A DNA stretch of 36,363 nucleotides from Planctomycetota bacterium (GTDB lineage: Bacteria; Planctomycetota; PLA2; JAEUHO01). The notes under the pieces are model-generated. The model was given only the letters and a program-made list of their open reading frames with translations, had not been told where the DNA came from and did no database searches. Shown in pieces: positions 34,625 to 36,363 of this stretch. Numbering within the stretch: the first letter of the stretch is position 1; each line of letters opens with the position of its first letter. Both the position numbers and the translations under genes were made by a program. Location of the stretch: NCBI GenBank assembly GCA_030066775.1, contig JASJAY010000055.1:1-36363 (forward strand), in the 5' to 3' direction.

Positions 34625-34723
34625 CAGCTTCATCCTCCGTTTCGGGTTCGGCGCCAGGGTAAGGGCGCCCGCGCAAGGCGTCATCCGCGGAACGAAGGCG
34701 CTCCGCGCCGTCACGGATCGGGC

Positions 34724-34729
34724 TAGGAT
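34724..34729 (+). promoter_or_regulatory. -10-like box of the nucleotidyltransferase gene
   Basis: TAGGAT lies 6 nt before the ATG at 34736, with no ribosome binding site between. Transcription would begin at about the start codon. Confidence 0.35.
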
Positions 34730-34735
34730 GGGTCC

Positions 34736-35398
34736 ATGTCGGTCCTGCAGCGCAATCCGGTGGTCCTGCTGCTCGCCGCGGGCGAGGGCTCGCGCTTGGG
34801 CGAGGACAAGATGTTCGTGGACGTCGGCGGCAGGCAGCTGATCGAGCGGTCGCTGCGCACCTACCGCAAGGCCGAGCGCGCGTCGGACGTGATCATCGTC
34901 GTGCCGGGTGGCGCTGCCGATCGCTTTGCCCACCTGCGCTCGCCGCACCGCCACATCGTCGAGAACCCGGATCCGAGCCGCGGGATGATCTCGTCCATCC
35001 GCGCGGGTCTGGAGAGCGGCTGGGCCGCGGAACGCGACTTCCTGGTCGCCCCCGCCGACGTGCCCTTCGTGGATCCGGCGCTCGTCGATCAGCTCGTGAC
35101 CACCTTCACCGTGCGCGACTGCCGTATCGCCCTGCCCTCCTACCGCGGGCTCGGCGGCCACCCCGGGCTCTACCACCACTCCCTCAGCCAGGACTTCTTC
35201 CTGAGCGGGGACACGAGCGGCGCGCGCGAGATCCTCTTGCGCTATCAGCAGGAGACCGTGCGGATGAACGTCCACGATCCGGACGTCTGCTTCGACATCG
35301 ACACGCCCGAGGACCTCGAGATCGCCATGGACGCCGGCGCGCGCTGGGCCCGGGTCGAGCAGAAGGTCGAAGCCAAGCAGCAGCTCCGGCTGCGCTAG
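34736..35398 (+). CDS. MobA/MocA-like nucleotidyltransferase
   Basis: A 220-residue protein of the NTP_transf_3 family. The N-terminal nucleotide-binding signature is LLLAAGEGSRLGEDKMFVDV. The metal-binding Asp is in LVAPADVPFV. GLGGHPGLYHHSL and CFDIDTPEDLEIA are typical of the MocA branch, which transfers CMP to molybdopterin. The consensus RMG after the first glycines is RLG here, and no molybdenum-enzyme genes are nearby, so the acceptor may be another small molecule such as a sugar phosphate. The start at 34736 is leaderless-like. Confidence 0.88.
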   Translation: MSVLQRNPVVLLLAAGEGSRLGEDKMFVDVGGRQLIERSLRTYRKAERASDVIIVVPGGAADRFAHLRSPHRHIVENPDPSRGMISSIRAGLESGWAAERDFLVAPADVPFVDPALVDQLVTTFTVRDCRIALPSYRGLGGHPGLYHHSLSQDFFLSGDTSGAREILLRYQQETVRMNVHDPDVCFDIDTPEDLEIAMDAGARWARVEQKVEAKQQLRLR

Positions 35399-35448
35399 GC
35401 GCGGCTCTAGGGATTGGAGCGGAGGGGTCGGCCGTTCGGCCCCTCGAC

Positions 35449-35454
35449 TATGCT
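35449..35454 (+). promoter_or_regulatory. -10-like box of the right-edge gene
   Basis: TATGCT lies 7 nt before the ATG at 35462 with no ribosome binding site between, repeating the leaderless arrangement seen elsewhere in the window. Confidence 0.35.
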
Positions 35455-35461
35455 CCGCCGC

Positions 35462-36363
35462 ATGACGCCCCGCGTGACCGCCCCGCTCCTCGCCGCGCCC
35501 CTGGGGGCGATTGCCGTGGCGGGCGCCCTGGCGGTGGCCCGCGCCCTCGACGCACAGACGGGCGCGCTCCCCGCCCAGCGCACCGTGTCGACGCTCGTGC
35601 TGCTGGTGGTCGCGGCGCTCGTGCTGCGGGCGGCGAGCGGCCGTGCGTCGGCGAGCGAACGCCCGCTGCGCGGCGTCGCGATCGCGAGCATGGTCCTCGG
35701 CGTGTGGCTCGTGGTGCTCGAGTGGGTGCTGCCGGCCCATGTGGCGTTCGCCGGGTCGATCGAGGGGCCGCAGCTCCGCGGGCTCGCGAACGTGGGCTTC
35801 CAGCTCCCGTGGGTGCTGGCCCTCGCCTGGGCCGTCCCGCACCTCGTGCGCGCCGCCGTGAGCTCCACGCCCCAGGCCCCCGTCGGCGCGGGCTGGGTGC
35901 TCGCGGCGTTGGCCGCCGGCACCGCCGCGGCCTTCGGGCTCGTCGGGGACGCCACGCAGACGCTCGGCATCGCCGGCCTGGGCCGCGCGGCTGGGCTCAC
36001 GGCCTTGGGCCTCGCGCTCGTGCTGCTCCTGCTCGATCGCCCGCTCGCCCACGGCAACGCCCCGCCGCCCGGCACGCAGCTCGGCGTCATGGCCGACGGC
36101 CAGAACCCGAGCCCGGCCGCGTTCGCGCTGGGCTTCGTGCTCGGGGCCGCGGCCATCGCGTGGGGCGTGCTGGTGCGTCCCTTCGTCGGGGGACCGCTCG
36201 CCGCGACCAGCCTGGTGGGCACGATCGTCTTCGGTGCCATGGCGATGGGCGCGCTCGTCGGTGCCTGGCTCGCGCGCCGCGTGCCGCGCCCCGACCTGCG
36301 CCTCCTGCTCGGCCTCGCCGTGACCGCCTACCTGGCGCTGCTCTCGCTTCCGTTGCTCGACCG
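35462..36363 (+). CDS. Multi-pass membrane protein, C-terminus cut by window edge
   Basis: The first 300 codons encode about eight hydrophobic segments joined by short Arg/Pro loops and no signal peptide cleavage site. The last visible part (FGAMAMGALVGAWLARRV, then LLLGLAVTAYLALLSLPLLD) resembles the GxxxGxxLaxRl...Ely.llsP pattern of membrane domains fused to spermidine synthase. The first 220 residues do not match that pattern and I cannot name a family for them. The remainder beyond the edge would decide. The gene stands alone, divergent from nothing, 63 nt after the nucleotidyltransferase. Confidence 0.8.
   Translation, partial: MTPRVTAPLLAAPLGAIAVAGALAVARALDAQTGALPAQRTVSTLVLLVVAALVLRAASGRASASERPLRGVAIASMVLGVWLVVLEWVLPAHVAFAGSIEGPQLRGLANVGFQLPWVLALAWAVPHLVRAAVSSTPQAPVGAGWVLAALAAGTAAAFGLVGDATQTLGIAGLGRAAGLTALGLALVLLLLDRPLAHGNAPPPGTQLGVMADGQNPSPAAFALGFVLGAAAIAWGVLVRPFVGGPLAATSLVGTIVFGAMAMGALVGAWLARRVPRPDLRLLLGLAVTAYLALLSLPLLD

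Overview
The window is a very GC-rich (roughly 70%), densely packed bacterial chromosome segment with about 34 protein genes, no rRNA or tRNA that I could see, no CRISPR array and no insertion sequence. The mix of genes (an ECF sigma factor translationally coupled to a large TPR-bearing Ser/Thr kinase, a second ECF factor coupled to a secreted sulfatase-modifying-factor-like protein, biosynthetic arginine decarboxylase, bifunctional RibBA, many secreted proteins of unknown role) fits a free-living Planctomycetota-like bacterium best. That is an inference from gene content; Acidobacteriota or Myxococcota relatives are not excluded.

Layout. 1-7042: the N-terminal 750 codons of DNA polymerase I run off the left edge (minus). 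It is divergent from an unknown 505-residue protein, followed by clpP (minus), an ECF sigma/SUMF1-like pair (minus) and two overlapping DsrE-like genes (plus). 7042-7426: a gene-free stretch with an inverted repeat and a strongly structured minus-strand RNA candidate ending in an intrinsic terminator. 7427-12938: a complete branched-chain amino-acid ABC transporter operon (livK-H-M-G-F) with queC attached as its last gene. 13097-16306: an unknown lipoprotein converging, across a 113-bp inverted repeat, on two GNAT acetyltransferases and a secreted His/Tyr-rich protein. 16550-18365: ribBA and a PAP2 phosphatase. 18337-22739: speA, a YdjM-type membrane protein and a GDPD-family phosphodiesterase, all on minus.

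22828-29226 is probably one five-gene minus-strand operon: ECF sigma, Ser/Thr kinase, a methyltransferase with a Trm112-like N terminus, a CTP-dependent lipid-kinase-like membrane protein, and a secreted protein with a cyclophilin domain lacking its catalytic Arg. 29367-36363: a ZnT9-like CDF transporter, YqgE, an unknown 405-residue protein, a membrane-anchored Spy-like protein, the Mrp/ApbC Fe-S carrier, ElbB, a MobA/MocA-like nucleotidyltransferase, and a multi-pass membrane protein cut by the right edge.

Cross-cutting patterns. Most operon junctions are 1-8 nt start/stop overlaps. Several genes have a TANNNT -10-like box only 6-9 nt before the start codon and no Shine-Dalgarno sequence, suggesting leaderless mRNAs. 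Three convergent gene ends carry clear inverted repeats that begin in or beside the stop codons, and two more carry very short ones. The likeliest new biology is the structured RNA at 7140-7380, the stop-codon-embedded inverted repeats, and the sigma/kinase/methyltransferase/lipid-kinase/cyclophilin operon.
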